Shown: positions 17,367 through 24,392 of the stretch, piece by piece
How the letters are laid out: every line of letters begins with the position of its first letter
How positions within the stretch are numbered: the stretch's first letter is position 1
Virus record (IMG/VR): IMGVR_UViG_3300021197_000830
Location: 1 to 26,149 of that record
Source: a virus
Length of the DNA: 26,149 nt
Direction: 5' to 3' (one strand)
The notes under the pieces: model-generated
Told to the model about the DNA's origin: nothing
What the model saw: only the letters and a program-made list of their open reading frames with translations
Databases searched by the model: none
Made by a program: the position numbers and the translations under genes

Positions 17367-17755
17367 TATTTCTTTTTGCCAAATGTAGAAACAGCCCAGC
17401 GTATTCCCATGCTCGCCGCGATAACTGCGCAAAATAATGGCCCATACCAACTTGGGCTGTGTTCAGCTAAATGGATCCATCCTTGCTTTACATATTCTTG
17501 CGTCCAAGGCAAAAAAGAACCAATAAACGGGGCCACAACTACCGCCATCGCAACTTCATCTTTATAGCTATATTGGGTTTGCTTTAACGCTTCTAAATCA
17601 TAATCGCCTACGGTTTGAGCCGCACTTTCTAGTCTTTTTATTTGTGCGTTAGTTTGTGCTGATTCTAGGTCTAGCTTATGTTTTTGCTTTACCGCCCTAG
17701 TTTCCATGAAACCTTTAGCAATCCCCAAAACTGGCCCCAAAAATGCTTGAAACAT
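17366..17755 (-). CDS. Holin-like membrane protein
   Basis: The protein has 129 residues: an N-terminal amphipathic helix (MFQAFLGPVLGIAKGFMETR), a charged linker (about 20-65), then two hydrophobic segments, VAMAVVVAPFIGSFLP (about 68-83) and WYGPLFCAVIAASMGIRW (about 103-120), and a basic end STFGKKK. Two membrane segments with a basic tail next to an endolysin is a good match to phage holins, which open the inner membrane at lysis. There is a GGAG site 9 bases before the ATG at 17755. Confidence 0.7.
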   Translation of the reverse strand: MFQAFLGPVLGIAKGFMETRAVKQKHKLDLESAQTNAQIKRLESAAQTVGDYDLEALKQTQYSYKDEVAMAVVVAPFIGSFLPWTQEYVKQGWIHLAEHSPSWYGPLFCAVIAASMGIRWAVSTFGKKK

Positions 17756-18127
17756 TTAATAACTCCAGATAGTTGGCCGTAAGCCTTCAGTAATTGTGTC
17801 CAAATGTAGAAAGCGGCCACCGCCTTTCTGCTTCACGCCAATCCCTGTAAAGCCCATTGCCATAGAGGCTCTCAAAGTTTCATAAGCGAACGAGCGGTCT
17901 ACAGCTAGGTCGACGGCCTTGCCAGTAGTGTGCGGGCCTGTTTCGCCTGTCCCTGATACCTTACTATTATGTGATGGACACCGAAAACCAGACGAGACAC
18001 GTAGTGGTTTGTTTAATTTTGAGCGCAATTCATCGAGCATCATCAAAAACTGCGGATCCATTGGCGCTTGTTCGCACCCGCATTTGCATTGCAATTCAGC
18101 TTTAGAAAAATACTGGCTACTGTCCAT
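17756..18127 (-). CDS. M15-type peptidase endolysin
   Basis: The ATG at 18127 gives 123 residues (MDSSQYFSKAELQCKCGCEQ); an in-frame TTG at 18136 is possible. It belongs to the M15 peptidase family (VanY/D-Ala-D-Ala type): the GFRCPSHN box, then GPHTTGKAVDLAV with zinc ligands His66 and Asp73, and FLHLD with His108. It should cut cell-wall cross-links. There is no signal peptide, so it depends on the holin whose gene starts at the next base. It overlaps the one-TM gene by 11 bases. Confidence 0.85.
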   Translation of the reverse strand: MDSSQYFSKAELQCKCGCEQAPMDPQFLMMLDELRSKLNKPLRVSSGFRCPSHNSKVSGTGETGPHTTGKAVDLAVDRSFAYETLRASMAMGFTGIGVKQKGGGRFLHLDTITEGLRPTIWSY

Positions 18128-18350
18128 GCCGATCAACTACCCATGCACCAATGGTTGCAAGCCCTGAAAATATAGCCAGGACAGCAGCGCCTATAGCCGA
18201 CTGCCATACTTTTTCCCACCGTTTATTGCGTTTTACTTGCCGCTCAATCTCATCGCGTAACCATTGATGATGTTGTGCGTGTTCTGAGGTATTTTGTGAT
18301 TGCTCGATAGCAGCAGCTATCAGTTGCGCATCTTTTTCACTGATAGCCAT
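18117..18350 (-). CDS. Small one-TM protein at the start of the lysis genes
   Basis: The protein has 77 residues: a helical, charged N-terminus (SEKDAQLIAAAIEQSQNTSE, then HHQWLRDEIERQVKRNKRWE) followed by one membrane segment (about 50-72, IGAAVLAIFSGLATIGAWVV) and a VDRHGQ end. Proteins of this kind precede endolysin genes in many phages and are called holin-like or antiholin-like. With the separate two-TM holin at 17366, it may be an antiholin or a second holin. It starts 14 bases downstream of the intrinsic terminator. Confidence 0.6.
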   Translation of the reverse strand: MAISEKDAQLIAAAIEQSQNTSEHAQHHQWLRDEIERQVKRNKRWEKVWQSAIGAAVLAIFSGLATIGAWVVDRHGQ

Positions 18351-18363
18351 AAGTCGCTCATAA

Positions 18364-18390
18364 AAAAAGCCAGCACTCGGCCAGCTTTTT
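18364..18390 (-). terminator. Intrinsic terminator ahead of the lysis genes
   Basis: On the minus strand an 11-pair stem (AAAAAGCTGGC / GCTGGCTTTTT, two G-T pairs) with a 5-base loop CGAGT is followed by seven T. It lies between the gene ending at 18509 and the gene starting at 18350. It would stop transcripts coming from upstream, unless read through with an antiterminator. Confidence 0.72.
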
Positions 18391-18404
18391 AGTTAGAAAT
18401 CGTA

Positions 18405-18443
18405 ATTATAGACTTATTATCCGTATTTTTTCCGCAAACACAA
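18405..18443 (-). promoter_or_regulatory. Candidate late promoter
   Basis: On the minus strand TTGTGT (18443-18438) and GATAAT (18421-18416) are 16 bases apart, and a perfect TATAAT lies at 18410-18405. Either -10 box would start RNA 10-20 bases before the terminator stem at 18364-18390. The -35 match is weak (3 of 6), so this is only a candidate. Confidence 0.3.
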
Positions 18444-18468
18444 GCATTTTTATACGTTTGCCGCACCC

Positions 18469-18491
18469 TACTAAAACATGATCTTTTAGTA
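18469..18491. promoter_or_regulatory. 8-bp inverted repeat in the control gap
   Basis: TACTAAAA and TTTTAGTA are perfect arms around a 7-base CATGATC centre. Neither side is followed by a T-run of note, so a protein-binding site (operator, or site for the late regulator) is at least as likely as a hairpin. Confidence 0.4.
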
Positions 18492-18508
18492 CCTTGACAA
18501 ACTATGTT

Positions 18509-18964
18509 TTATTTGTTTAGCGGATTTTCTAAAGCTCGTTTAATTCGCAAGTCTAACTTTTCCTCAAGCCCATCAATTTGATCATCCAATCGCGCCATCT
18601 TATCGGCTAACCGTCCCTCAAAAGCTGTGATCATTTCTCGAACAGACTCTACATTAGCCCTATTCCTAAGATCTTGTTTATCTAAATTTCGGTACAGCGT
18701 CGCTATATCTTCCCTGGTCTGATTGCGCATATCGACCACTAGCTCTTTTGTGGCTTCGTTGTCTTGTTTAAATAACTCAACCGTCGCCTCGATACCCGAC
18801 AGATCTGGAGCGACATAACTTTGTATTTTTTTCTCCATCGAAAGGTATCGGCTATATAGCTCAAAGCCACCCCATAAACCACCGATAATTGTTCCAACCA
18901 ATGGGACTATCAATAACAGCTTTGAGCCTCCAATTTTGATGCCGCCATACTCTATTTCTGCCAT
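18509..18964 (-). CDS. Membrane-anchored coiled-coil protein
   Basis: The start chosen is the ATG at 18964 (MAEIEYGGIKIGGSKLLL), which has a GGAGG site and overlaps the previous gene by 13 bases; an upstream start at 19012 lies deep in that gene. It has 151 residues: a short polar head, one membrane segment (about 17-37, LLLIVPLVGTIIGGLWGGFE), then a long coiled coil (about 45-140, with REDIATLYRNLDKQDLRNRA). The shape resembles an inner-membrane spanin or a tape-like anchor, but no lipoprotein partner gene is nested in it. Function unknown. Confidence 0.6.
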   Translation of the reverse strand: MAEIEYGGIKIGGSKLLLIVPLVGTIIGGLWGGFELYSRYLSMEKKIQSYVAPDLSGIEATVELFKQDNEATKELVVDMRNQTREDIATLYRNLDKQDLRNRANVESVREMITAFEGRLADKMARLDDQIDGLEEKLDLRIKRALENPLNK

Positions 18965-20625
18965 TGTTGTTCCTCCATTTGTAAATAAAGCTCGTTTTCT
19001 GTGGCAAACCAAAACCTTGAATAAGGATGATCGTAATTTGTACCGCCTGATAACTCAGTCGCTTGGTACCAGGTTGGATTATCAACGAGCTGATTGTTGT
19101 AACTTGATATATCTGTGCCGTAAGTCATTGCGGCTAATGCGACGTTTTGCACCTGTGAGGTTGTGTAACTCTCGGCCAACTTAGCTACAATTGCCGTTGC
19201 CACTCGTTTAGCGATCTCTTGTTTAGTTGGTTTTGTCTTACTTTTAGGCTGATTTGCTACTTTTTTGGACGCCTGTGGTGCTTTCTTTTCGCTTTCACTA
19301 GGGCTAGATGCTGTTCGTGTGGCCATAGGCGCTTCATTTTCTGGCTCAACTGGCGTATTTTCGACCTCCGGCTGGCTTTCAACTACTGGTTCAGGCTCAC
19401 TTGGCGTAGGCTCAACAGGCTCTATATCAAAACTTTCCACAGTTAATTCAACCTCAACTTCTGCATCAAATGTTGCGATTGGCGCTATTTCAATCTCAGG
19501 CTCTAGCTCCATTGTCGGCATATCAACAGTCGGAACCTCCACTGGCTCACTCACTTGGGCCATAACAGCTTGTGTTGTTATATCTGTTTGATCGTCAAAG
19601 TTCACAATCGATGGTGGCTCAATCTCCACAACCGTTGGCAGTTCAACTACTTCCGGCTCGACTGCTTCGGTGTCAGCAACCGCCTGTACTGCAGCTAATC
19701 GTTCTTCCTCTATTCTTTCTTCCTCCAGACGCAAACGCTCTATTTCTGCTAATCGCGCTTCCTCTAAAGCAACCAACCTCAAGCGTTCAATCTCTGCTAG
19801 GCGTTCTTGCTCTAGCCTTTCAGCTTCCAACCTAGCGGCTTCAATCTCTGCTAGGCGCAATGCCTCGGCTTCTTCCAATGTGGATAACCTCGCCAATCGG
19901 TCGTCTAAAGAGTTAGTAACATCTAAAACGTAATCATCCATTAGCGTATTTTCAATCAGCCGATAGATTTCTGAGCTGATGTATTCAATCTGTGTGTAGG
20001 TACTAATCACAAACGCATCGCTAAATTGCGGCCCCCATAGCCCAGAACCATAGCCATCATCTTTACCTGTAAGAGACATTAGCGCATCAAGCGCTTCATA
20101 AGTGTTTGGCGCAATGTCCTGGCTAAACTCGTAATCTTTTGAGCCGCCATAATCTATGACAAAATTATGCGTGTATTTTTCGACCGATTCATTGTTATTA
20201 AATAACTCCAGGGCAATCGTTAAACTATCCTTACAATCACCATTCGTATCAGCGCACAATGGCAATGACGCATTTGAGCTATGGCTTTTAACTGTAGCTC
20301 CATAATCTAAAGTAAAGCCTGCCTGTATTTCTTCGATTGACATGCTGTCGTTAAGTTTAATTTTGTCAGTATAAAACGTGCCACCTTGATACCCTGTGCA
20401 ATTTGAGCCTGTCACGCAATAACTACGAAAATTTGTCGTCGAGGTCGCATCGCCCGATGTATTCCAAGTTGATATGCCTGGCACCAAGTTTCCTGTTTTG
20501 CCAGCGCTGGTGCTTTGCGTTGTTATTGTCTCGACATTGCAATTAGCCAAACTGGTACAGGTCGCATTGTCATCGGCTAACGCGGCCCCAATAAACAAAT
20601 AAACTAAACATATTAAATACCGCAC
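18952..20625 (-). CDS. Secreted coiled-coil, Pro/Glu-rich protein of unknown function
   Basis: The protein has 557 residues from a GTG at 20625. A signal peptide (about 1-17, YLICLVYLFIGAALA) is followed by a Cys-rich N domain (about 18-215; Cys near 23, 29, 69, 75, 124, 131). A charged helical repeat region (about 235-315, units of LAEIERLRLEEER type) comes next, then a Pro/Glu/Val-rich stretch (about 320-440), a Lys/Ser-rich patch and a short C-terminal domain. The build recalls TonB-like or envelope-spanning linkers. It overlaps the PAPS-reductase-like gene by 13 bases. It may act in the envelope during lysis or superinfection exclusion; no homology-based role can be given. Confidence 0.6.
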   Translation of the reverse strand: MRYLICLVYLFIGAALADDNATCTSLANCNVETITTQSTSAGKTGNLVPGISTWNTSGDATSTTNFRSYCVTGSNCTGYQGGTFYTDKIKLNDSMSIEEIQAGFTLDYGATVKSHSSNASLPLCADTNGDCKDSLTIALELFNNNESVEKYTHNFVIDYGGSKDYEFSQDIAPNTYEALDALMSLTGKDDGYGSGLWGPQFSDAFVISTYTQIEYISSEIYRLIENTLMDDYVLDVTNSLDDRLARLSTLEEAEALRLAEIEAARLEAERLEQERLAEIERLRLVALEEARLAEIERLRLEEERIEEERLAAVQAVADTEAVEPEVVELPTVVEIEPPSIVNFDDQTDITTQAVMAQVSEPVEVPTVDMPTMELEPEIEIAPIATFDAEVEVELTVESFDIEPVEPTPSEPEPVVESQPEVENTPVEPENEAPMATRTASSPSESEKKAPQASKKVANQPKSKTKPTKQEIAKRVATAIVAKLAESYTTSQVQNVALAAMTYGTDISSYNNQLVDNPTWYQATELSGGTNYDHPYSRFWFATENELYLQMEEQQWQK

Positions 20626-21410
20626 ATTCCCTCACATTCGTCTAAAAAAGACAGCTGACCTTGCGATTCTGGAGTAATAAAATCAATTTCATCCAATGGT
20701 TTACCGCTTCTATGTAAAAACGGCGTACCGTTGAGATTATTTTTTTTTCTAATTTCTTTATCAAATTTAATTACGTTTTGCCATTCGTCACTTGGCCCAT
20801 TTTTAATCCGTAACCATTCTTTATCGCTATGAAACGGACAACATAAACAAGCGCTTCTTGGCGGTGACGGATAATTATTTTTTTGCATCCATTCCAGACA
20901 ATGACCGCGAGTTAATTTGTTTTCGATTAAGGGATACACATTTCTTTGCCATTTGTTTGTAAAAGGAATTTTGCATCGCTGAATTTCATCTAAAGAAATC
21001 CCCATCCACATATCAACAACATGATATTTTGGAGCGTGTTGTTTCGGCTTTAGCCCTAAAACATTTTTTCTTACATATTGCTCGATGGGTTTTATTTTAT
21101 AATCAGCAGTACATTGACGTTTTCCTAAACCTATTTCACCACGTTCATTTTTTACAAAATACGGCACGCGATTTTTGTTGCCGGCTAATTCATCGTGATA
21201 TAGATTGCCATGCGTAACTCGCTTTATCGGAAATGGTAATTGTTTTTCTAGCCAATCTAACCATCGATACACTTGCGCTGGCTCATAACCTGTATCAGAA
21301 AATATGGCTACATCAGGCATTGGTTTAATATTACCTTTTGCCGCCATTAAAGCTAAAGCGCTACTTTGCACGCCTGCACCAAGCGATAAAATTGTTTTAA
21401 TCGTAAACAT
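20613..21410 (-). CDS. PAPS reductase-like PP-loop protein
   Basis: The protein has 265 residues and belongs to the adenine nucleotide alpha-hydrolase / PAPS reductase superfamily. It has a modified PP-loop (ILSLGAGVQSSALALM, about 8-22), an IFSDTGYEP segment after it, an RQCTADYKIKP box (98-108) and a CLCC motif (188-191) in SACLCCPFHSDKEW. The Cys pairs could bind a metal or iron-sulfur cluster. Such phage proteins could reduce sulfate, activate a base or transfer sulfur to nucleic acid; the reaction cannot be told here. It is co-transcribed with a methyltransferase gene and overlaps a lipoprotein gene by 14 bases. Confidence 0.8.
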   Translation of the reverse strand: MFTIKTILSLGAGVQSSALALMAAKGNIKPMPDVAIFSDTGYEPAQVYRWLDWLEKQLPFPIKRVTHGNLYHDELAGNKNRVPYFVKNERGEIGLGKRQCTADYKIKPIEQYVRKNVLGLKPKQHAPKYHVVDMWMGISLDEIQRCKIPFTNKWQRNVYPLIENKLTRGHCLEWMQKNNYPSPPRSACLCCPFHSDKEWLRIKNGPSDEWQNVIKFDKEIRKKNNLNGTPFLHRSGKPLDEIDFITPESQGQLSFLDECEGMCGI

Positions 21411-21924
21411 ATTTGACCTCGCCTTTATGGCGTTGCCATCTGCCAGACTTGTATTTGGTTTTTCTTAGCTGTTTCCAATCTGGTCTTTCATGTGGATTTT
21501 CTGTCCATTTCGTTTTAGCAGCGTCGCCGATAAGCCCCTGGTAAGGACATGGCGTGCCTGCGTGCAGCATTGACTGAAAAACAGTTGGGTCAGTACATAA
21601 AACAGAAATCGCCGCAACTTTCATATTCATCATGTACAGCTGACGCGACAGTTTTATTAATTTGCAGTTTTCATCCTCGAACGTCTTAGCAGCCGCCAAG
21701 CCCACAAATGTTCCTTGAACGCCTACGCTCGCACCCACCGCGCAGGTATCTTGAATAGAGCTAATGATATTAGGAGCTGAGGCAGAGCTTACGGTGCGGT
21801 CTATGGTAGTCGTGCCAGATAATGTCGATGATATGGTGTTGGTTTGCGCCTCGACTTTCTGAACGATCGGCGTGGCGCACCCGACTAAAATTAAAATAAT
21901 AAAAGCAATTATATATTTAACCAT
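21397..21924 (-). CDS. Lipoprotein of unknown function
   Basis: The start is the ATG at 21924 with a GGAG site five bases upstream; the in-frame GTG at 21927 is too close to it. The 175-residue protein starts MVKYIIAFIILILVGCATPI, a clear lipoprotein signal with lipobox LVGC (Cys about 15). The mature part has a VGVQGTFVGLAAAKTF segment, three or four Cys (CAVG, ENCK, VLCTD, TPCPY) and a basic end. Ala after the lipid Cys (not Asp) fits outer-membrane sorting. Its role could be superinfection exclusion or lysis; not resolved. The stop overlaps the start of the PAPS-like gene. Confidence 0.7.
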   Translation of the reverse strand: MVKYIIAFIILILVGCATPIVQKVEAQTNTISSTLSGTTTIDRTVSSASAPNIISSIQDTCAVGASVGVQGTFVGLAAAKTFEDENCKLIKLSRQLYMMNMKVAAISVLCTDPTVFQSMLHAGTPCPYQGLIGDAAKTKWTENPHERPDWKQLRKTKYKSGRWQRHKGEVKYVYD

Positions 21925-22090
21925 CACCGCTCCTTGGTTTTTTCTTCGTTACTTTCTTTTTTTTCTTAATTGGCTCAACTTTTGCCATTGGTTTTTCCGG
22001 CAAAATCTCCTCTTTCTTTCGATAAACACGAACAAGTTTATACAAGCCATAAATTACTGCCGCACTGAATAAAATTTGTATTAGATCCAT
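21917..22090 (-). CDS. Small one-TM protein with Lys-rich tail (57 aa)
   Basis: The ATG at 22090 to TAA at 21917 encodes an N-terminal membrane segment (DLIQILFSAAVIYGLYKLV) followed by a basic tail with runs of Lys. It has a GAGGA site and overlaps the lipoprotein gene by 8 bases. The arrangement (small inner-membrane protein overlapping a lipoprotein) resembles a spanin-like pair, though a spanin inner subunit is normally longer with a coiled coil, so this is unlikely to be a classical one. Confidence 0.55.
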   Translation of the reverse strand: MDLIQILFSAAVIYGLYKLVRVYRKKEEILPEKPMAKVEPIKKKKKVTKKKPRSGDG

Positions 22091-22095
22091 AATTT

Positions 22096-23154
22096 TTAAT
22101 CCTCAGTTTTTGTTGTCATTAATTTTGCGTTTAATATTTCCCAAGCTAATGCCGCAGTTTGTGGCACTACCCCATTACCAATCGCCATTAACCTAGAAAT
22201 GCGATCATCGGTATCATCTATTCTTGTCCAGCCAACAGGCAGCCCCATCAATTGCTCGCACCAATCAGGATTTAATTTGCCAGACCGCTTTTCTTTCATT
22301 TTGCTAACTAATGTTTCGCCTCGTTCTCCGTTCCATGTATCTTTCATATCGCTTTTGGTTGGCGTCGGCCAGTTCTTTGCCGCTTTAACTCTCAAACTAT
22401 TGGCCGTTCCAACATGGCTCGTATTCATTTCCCAATCAGTAGGCCCTGCGTGCTTTCCGTCTTGGTGTCTAGGTGTTGGCCAGTTAGACAACTCTTGGTT
22501 CTTCCCATTCATGCTGGTCTTGTCCTGGTCTGGCTGGGAAAGCTCCCCATTCAATGCCATTGCTGTTAAATTCTTCGATCTCTGAGTCTTTTCCTGCCCA
22601 TCTTTCTGTAAAGAATATTTTTGCACTGTCCACGCTTCCGGCGTCGGCCAAGATAAACACTCTTTTTCTTTGATGAGGAGCGCCGACTTCTTCCGCTGAG
22701 AATATTCCCCACGTTGTTCGATAACCCAGTTCTTCCAGATCTGAGATGACTGTGGAGAGTCCCAACGTAATATGTCCTTGCACGTTTTCGAAGAAACATT
22801 GAATAGGTCGTATTGTTCTGATGTGTTCTTTGATGTAGGGCCATAGGTGGCGTGGATCATCTTCCCCCCCCGTCGACCGGCTTGGCTAAACGGTTGGCAG
22901 GGATAGCCTGCAAGTAAGAGATCAACCTTGTCTCGAAAGATCTGTGCTGGGAAGGTTTTAAGATCTGTCCACAAAGGCGCTGAAACCATTTGTCCCGCTT
23001 CCATTTTCTCAAGAGTGAGCTTTTGGACATAGGCTTCGATCTCACAAAAAGCGATGAGGCGATGATCGTATCCAGCAAGCTCAAGTCCTCGCTCGATGCC
23101 ACCATATCCGCTACATAGTGAGATGACAGTGGGTAATTCTTCGGTAATATCCAC
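22096..23154 (-). CDS. DNA cytosine-C5 methyltransferase, reading frame split at a G8 tract
   Basis: A GTG at 23154 opens a 352-codon frame. Motif I (VISLCSGYGGIERGLELAG) and the catalytic motif IV PCQPFS (85-90) are in this frame up to GRRGG (93-97). Just after the run of eight G (22864-22871) the expected sequence continues in the -1 frame: EDDPRHLWPYIKEH, motif VI with ENV (CFFENVQGH) and motif VIII QRKRVFILA, ending at a stop at 22484. The first frame resumes the family pattern downstream: WPTP repeats, QLMGLPVGWT, and motif X GNGVVPQTAALAWEIL to 22096. An intact enzyme needs a -1 step at the G run and a +1 step back before 22484. It may be a phase-variable gene, a programmed-frameshift gene, a decayed gene or a sequencing error. 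Confidence 0.75.
   Translation of the reverse strand: MDITEELPTVISLCSGYGGIERGLELAGYDHRLIAFCEIEAYVQKLTLEKMEAGQMVSAPLWTDLKTFPAQIFRDKVDLLLAGYPCQPFSQAGRRGGKMIHATYGPTSKNTSEQYDLFNVSSKTCKDILRWDSPQSSQIWKNWVIEQRGEYSQRKKSALLIKEKECLSWPTPEAWTVQKYSLQKDGQEKTQRSKNLTAMALNGELSQPDQDKTSMNGKNQELSNWPTPRHQDGKHAGPTDWEMNTSHVGTANSLRVKAAKNWPTPTKSDMKDTWNGERGETLVSKMKEKRSGKLNPDWCEQLMGLPVGWTRIDDTDDRISRLMAIGNGVVPQTAALAWEILNAKLMTTKTED
22864..22871 (-). repeat. Homopolymer run of eight G in the methyltransferase gene
   Basis: The minus strand reads CGA C followed by G8 then AAGATGATCC. In the opening frame this is CGG GGG GGG AAG, which contains a G GGG GGG slippery heptamer; a -1 slip gives GAA GAT GAT CCA (EDDP), the family sequence. 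Adding one G has the same effect, so length change or slippage would both join the frames. Confidence 0.85.
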
Positions 23155-23155
23155 A

Positions 23156-23515
23156 TTACGCCGCCTTTAAAAATCCTTTCAAACACGCTTCGCCCTGACT
23201 TTTTAAGGTATAAAAACGCGTCTGGCTTAACTTAAATTCTTCGATAGTTTTGTCCTTGCCGTTAATATGAAAACTACGAACCACCGTTACAGCCAAACCG
23301 CAGTCGCTTTGAATTAAATTGTTCATGGCTAAATTAATTTTATTAAGGCTAGCTGGTGGGATGACGCCTTTCGGTAGACTGCCGCAAAATTCAGTATCAC
23401 CTGGCGCATGCAAAATACGCCAAATCGCAGTCGAAGATGGATAGCTGCCGGTTTCAGCGTTAGAAAACCATCGCGCCCAATCCTCTAATAATGGCGTCAG
23501 CCAATCATTCTTCAA
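23156..23515 (-). CDS. Late-gene regulator, Q antiterminator-like
   Basis: The TTG at 23515 has a strong GGAGG site 7 bases upstream and overlaps the previous gene; it gives 119 residues. The N-terminus (WLTPLLEDWARWF) and the C-terminal helix-turn-helix-like end (LSQTRFYTLKSQGEACLKGFL) match the pattern of short Q-type antiterminators and sigma-region-4-like late regulators. It is the last gene of the early block, as Q is in lambdoid phages, and it abuts the methyltransferase with 1 base. It should act at a late promoter; the best candidate site is the gap at 18351-18508. Confidence 0.6.
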   Translation of the reverse strand: MKNDWLTPLLEDWARWFSNAETGSYPSSTAIWRILHAPGDTEFCGSLPKGVIPPASLNKINLAMNNLIQSDCGLAVTVVRSFHINGKDKTIEEFKLSQTRFYTLKSQGEACLKGFLKAA

Positions 23516-23672
23516 CGCACACCTCCGCCCAGTCTGTTTCGCTTATTAGTATTCCGTCCCTAGTCTGTTCAGCATCAAATGTTCTAAATTCCAGCACGAC
23601 ACGCCGACCATCAATTAACTGCAATAAATCAGTTTCGTCGGTATCAACTACACGCAAACGCAAATCAATCAT
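23505..23672 (-). CDS. Small unknown early protein
   Basis: The start is the ATG at 23672 (GGAG site 10 bases upstream, ATG within the end of the nuclease gene), giving 55 residues: MIDLRLRVVDTDETDLLQLI and then an acidic C-terminus (SETDWAEVCVEE). A longer frame from 23708 is open but lies inside the nuclease gene. It is beta-rich and acidic. No motif was recognised. Confidence 0.5.
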   Translation of the reverse strand: MIDLRLRVVDTDETDLLQLIDGRRVVLEFRTFDAEQTRDGILISETDWAEVCVEE

Positions 23673-24099
23673 AATTAACAAACTCCAGGTACCCTGTAAC
23701 GCCGTCATCGCGTAACTTTCTAAGACGTCGGTATTCTTCCCTGTAATGCTCCGACATTTCTTTTTTATCTGCTTTGCTATATTTAATTCGAGAGTCGTTG
23801 ACGCGCTCCCTCAACAGCTCCATGTGTCCTTCGCCTAAATAATTGTTAAGCCAGGCCATAAAATGCGGTGGATTTTCGGTGAAATAGCGATGCTGATAAT
23901 GTGTGAGTGCAACGGCGTTCATGCCGTTCCAACGAACAGTTTTATTGCGTCGACCATAAATATGACAACATTCGAGCCCCTGGCATTTGCCTTTAATCTG
24001 GCCTTCATCAAAAACTAATTGCGTCGATTCGCACGTCCAGTTAGATCGCTCTCTAATGCAGAGAGAAAACCAGTTATCTAATGCATCGCGTTTAATCAT
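23665..24099 (-). CDS. HNH-type nuclease-like protein (recombination/NinG-like place)
   Basis: The protein has 144 residues. The core has Cys at about 39, 44 and 45, then HIYGRRNKTVRWNGMNAVAL and HYQHRYF, an HNH-like fold with His46, Asn61 and His70 as the likely metal and catalytic residues. The second half is a charged helix (RERVNDSRIKYSKADKKEMS). Phage proteins with this SHIxGRR...VRW...NA pattern sit near the end of the early operon beside a Q-like gene, where lambda has NinG. It may process branched DNA. The usual third zinc Cys positions are not all clear, so activity is uncertain. Confidence 0.68.
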   Translation of the reverse strand: MIKRDALDNWFSLCIRERSNWTCESTQLVFDEGQIKGKCQGLECCHIYGRRNKTVRWNGMNAVALTHYQHRYFTENPPHFMAWLNNYLGEGHMELLRERVNDSRIKYSKADKKEMSEHYREEYRRLRKLRDDGVTGYLEFVNYD

Positions 24100-24392
24100 G
24101 ATCTTCTTTGATTGGCATTAATAGAACGCCAGACGTCTATGCCCATGATCCATTGTTCGCGCTGTAAATGAAGCAATGTTTTTTCGTACTCAGCAGCACT
24201 TAGTTTTTTAACGGCAACTTCGTACTCAGCAGAAATCAATGCTTGTTTCTCGCGTTCGGCAACGGTTCCACCGTTTGGCATGGCCGCTGCTTTGGCTATC
24301 TTTAGCCCTTCCTTAGCAGCAGTATAGACAGCGCAAGCATTAGCATAAGCGTGGTCTGACTCACCTAAATCATTTAGCCACTTCTCCACCAT
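24096..24392 (-). CDS. Helical early protein of unknown function
   Basis: The ATG at 24392 gives 98 residues; a GTG at 24413 is in frame. It is almost all helix, with a long central coiled coil (VYTAAKEGLKIAKAAAMPNG, then EREKQALISAEYEVAVKKLS) and an Arg-rich end. It overlaps the nuclease gene as ATGA and so is probably made together with it. Proteins of this type lie before HNH-type genes in other phages, but no activity is known. Confidence 0.6.
   Translation of the reverse strand: MVEKWLNDLGESDHAYANACAVYTAAKEGLKIAKAAAMPNGGTVAEREKQALISAEYEVAVKKLSAAEYEKTLLHLQREQWIMGIDVWRSINANQRRS

Noticed and set aside
18494-18499. A perfect TTGACA on the plus strand in the control gap
   Set aside because: No acceptable -10 box at 16-18 bases and no plus-strand gene downstream.
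18861-19085. A 74-aa minus-strand frame overlapping two genes
   Set aside because: Lies wholly over the junction of two well-supported genes in other frames and has no coding-like pattern.
22484-22783. A 99-aa frame starting MQGHITLGLSTV as a separate gene
   Set aside because: It carries methyltransferase motif VIII and continues family sequence from the frame before it without a start signal; it is part of the split methyltransferase.
22566-22844. A 92-aa Arg/Ser/Lys-rich minus-strand frame
   Set aside because: Third frame of the methyltransferase with no family-like pattern; shadow.
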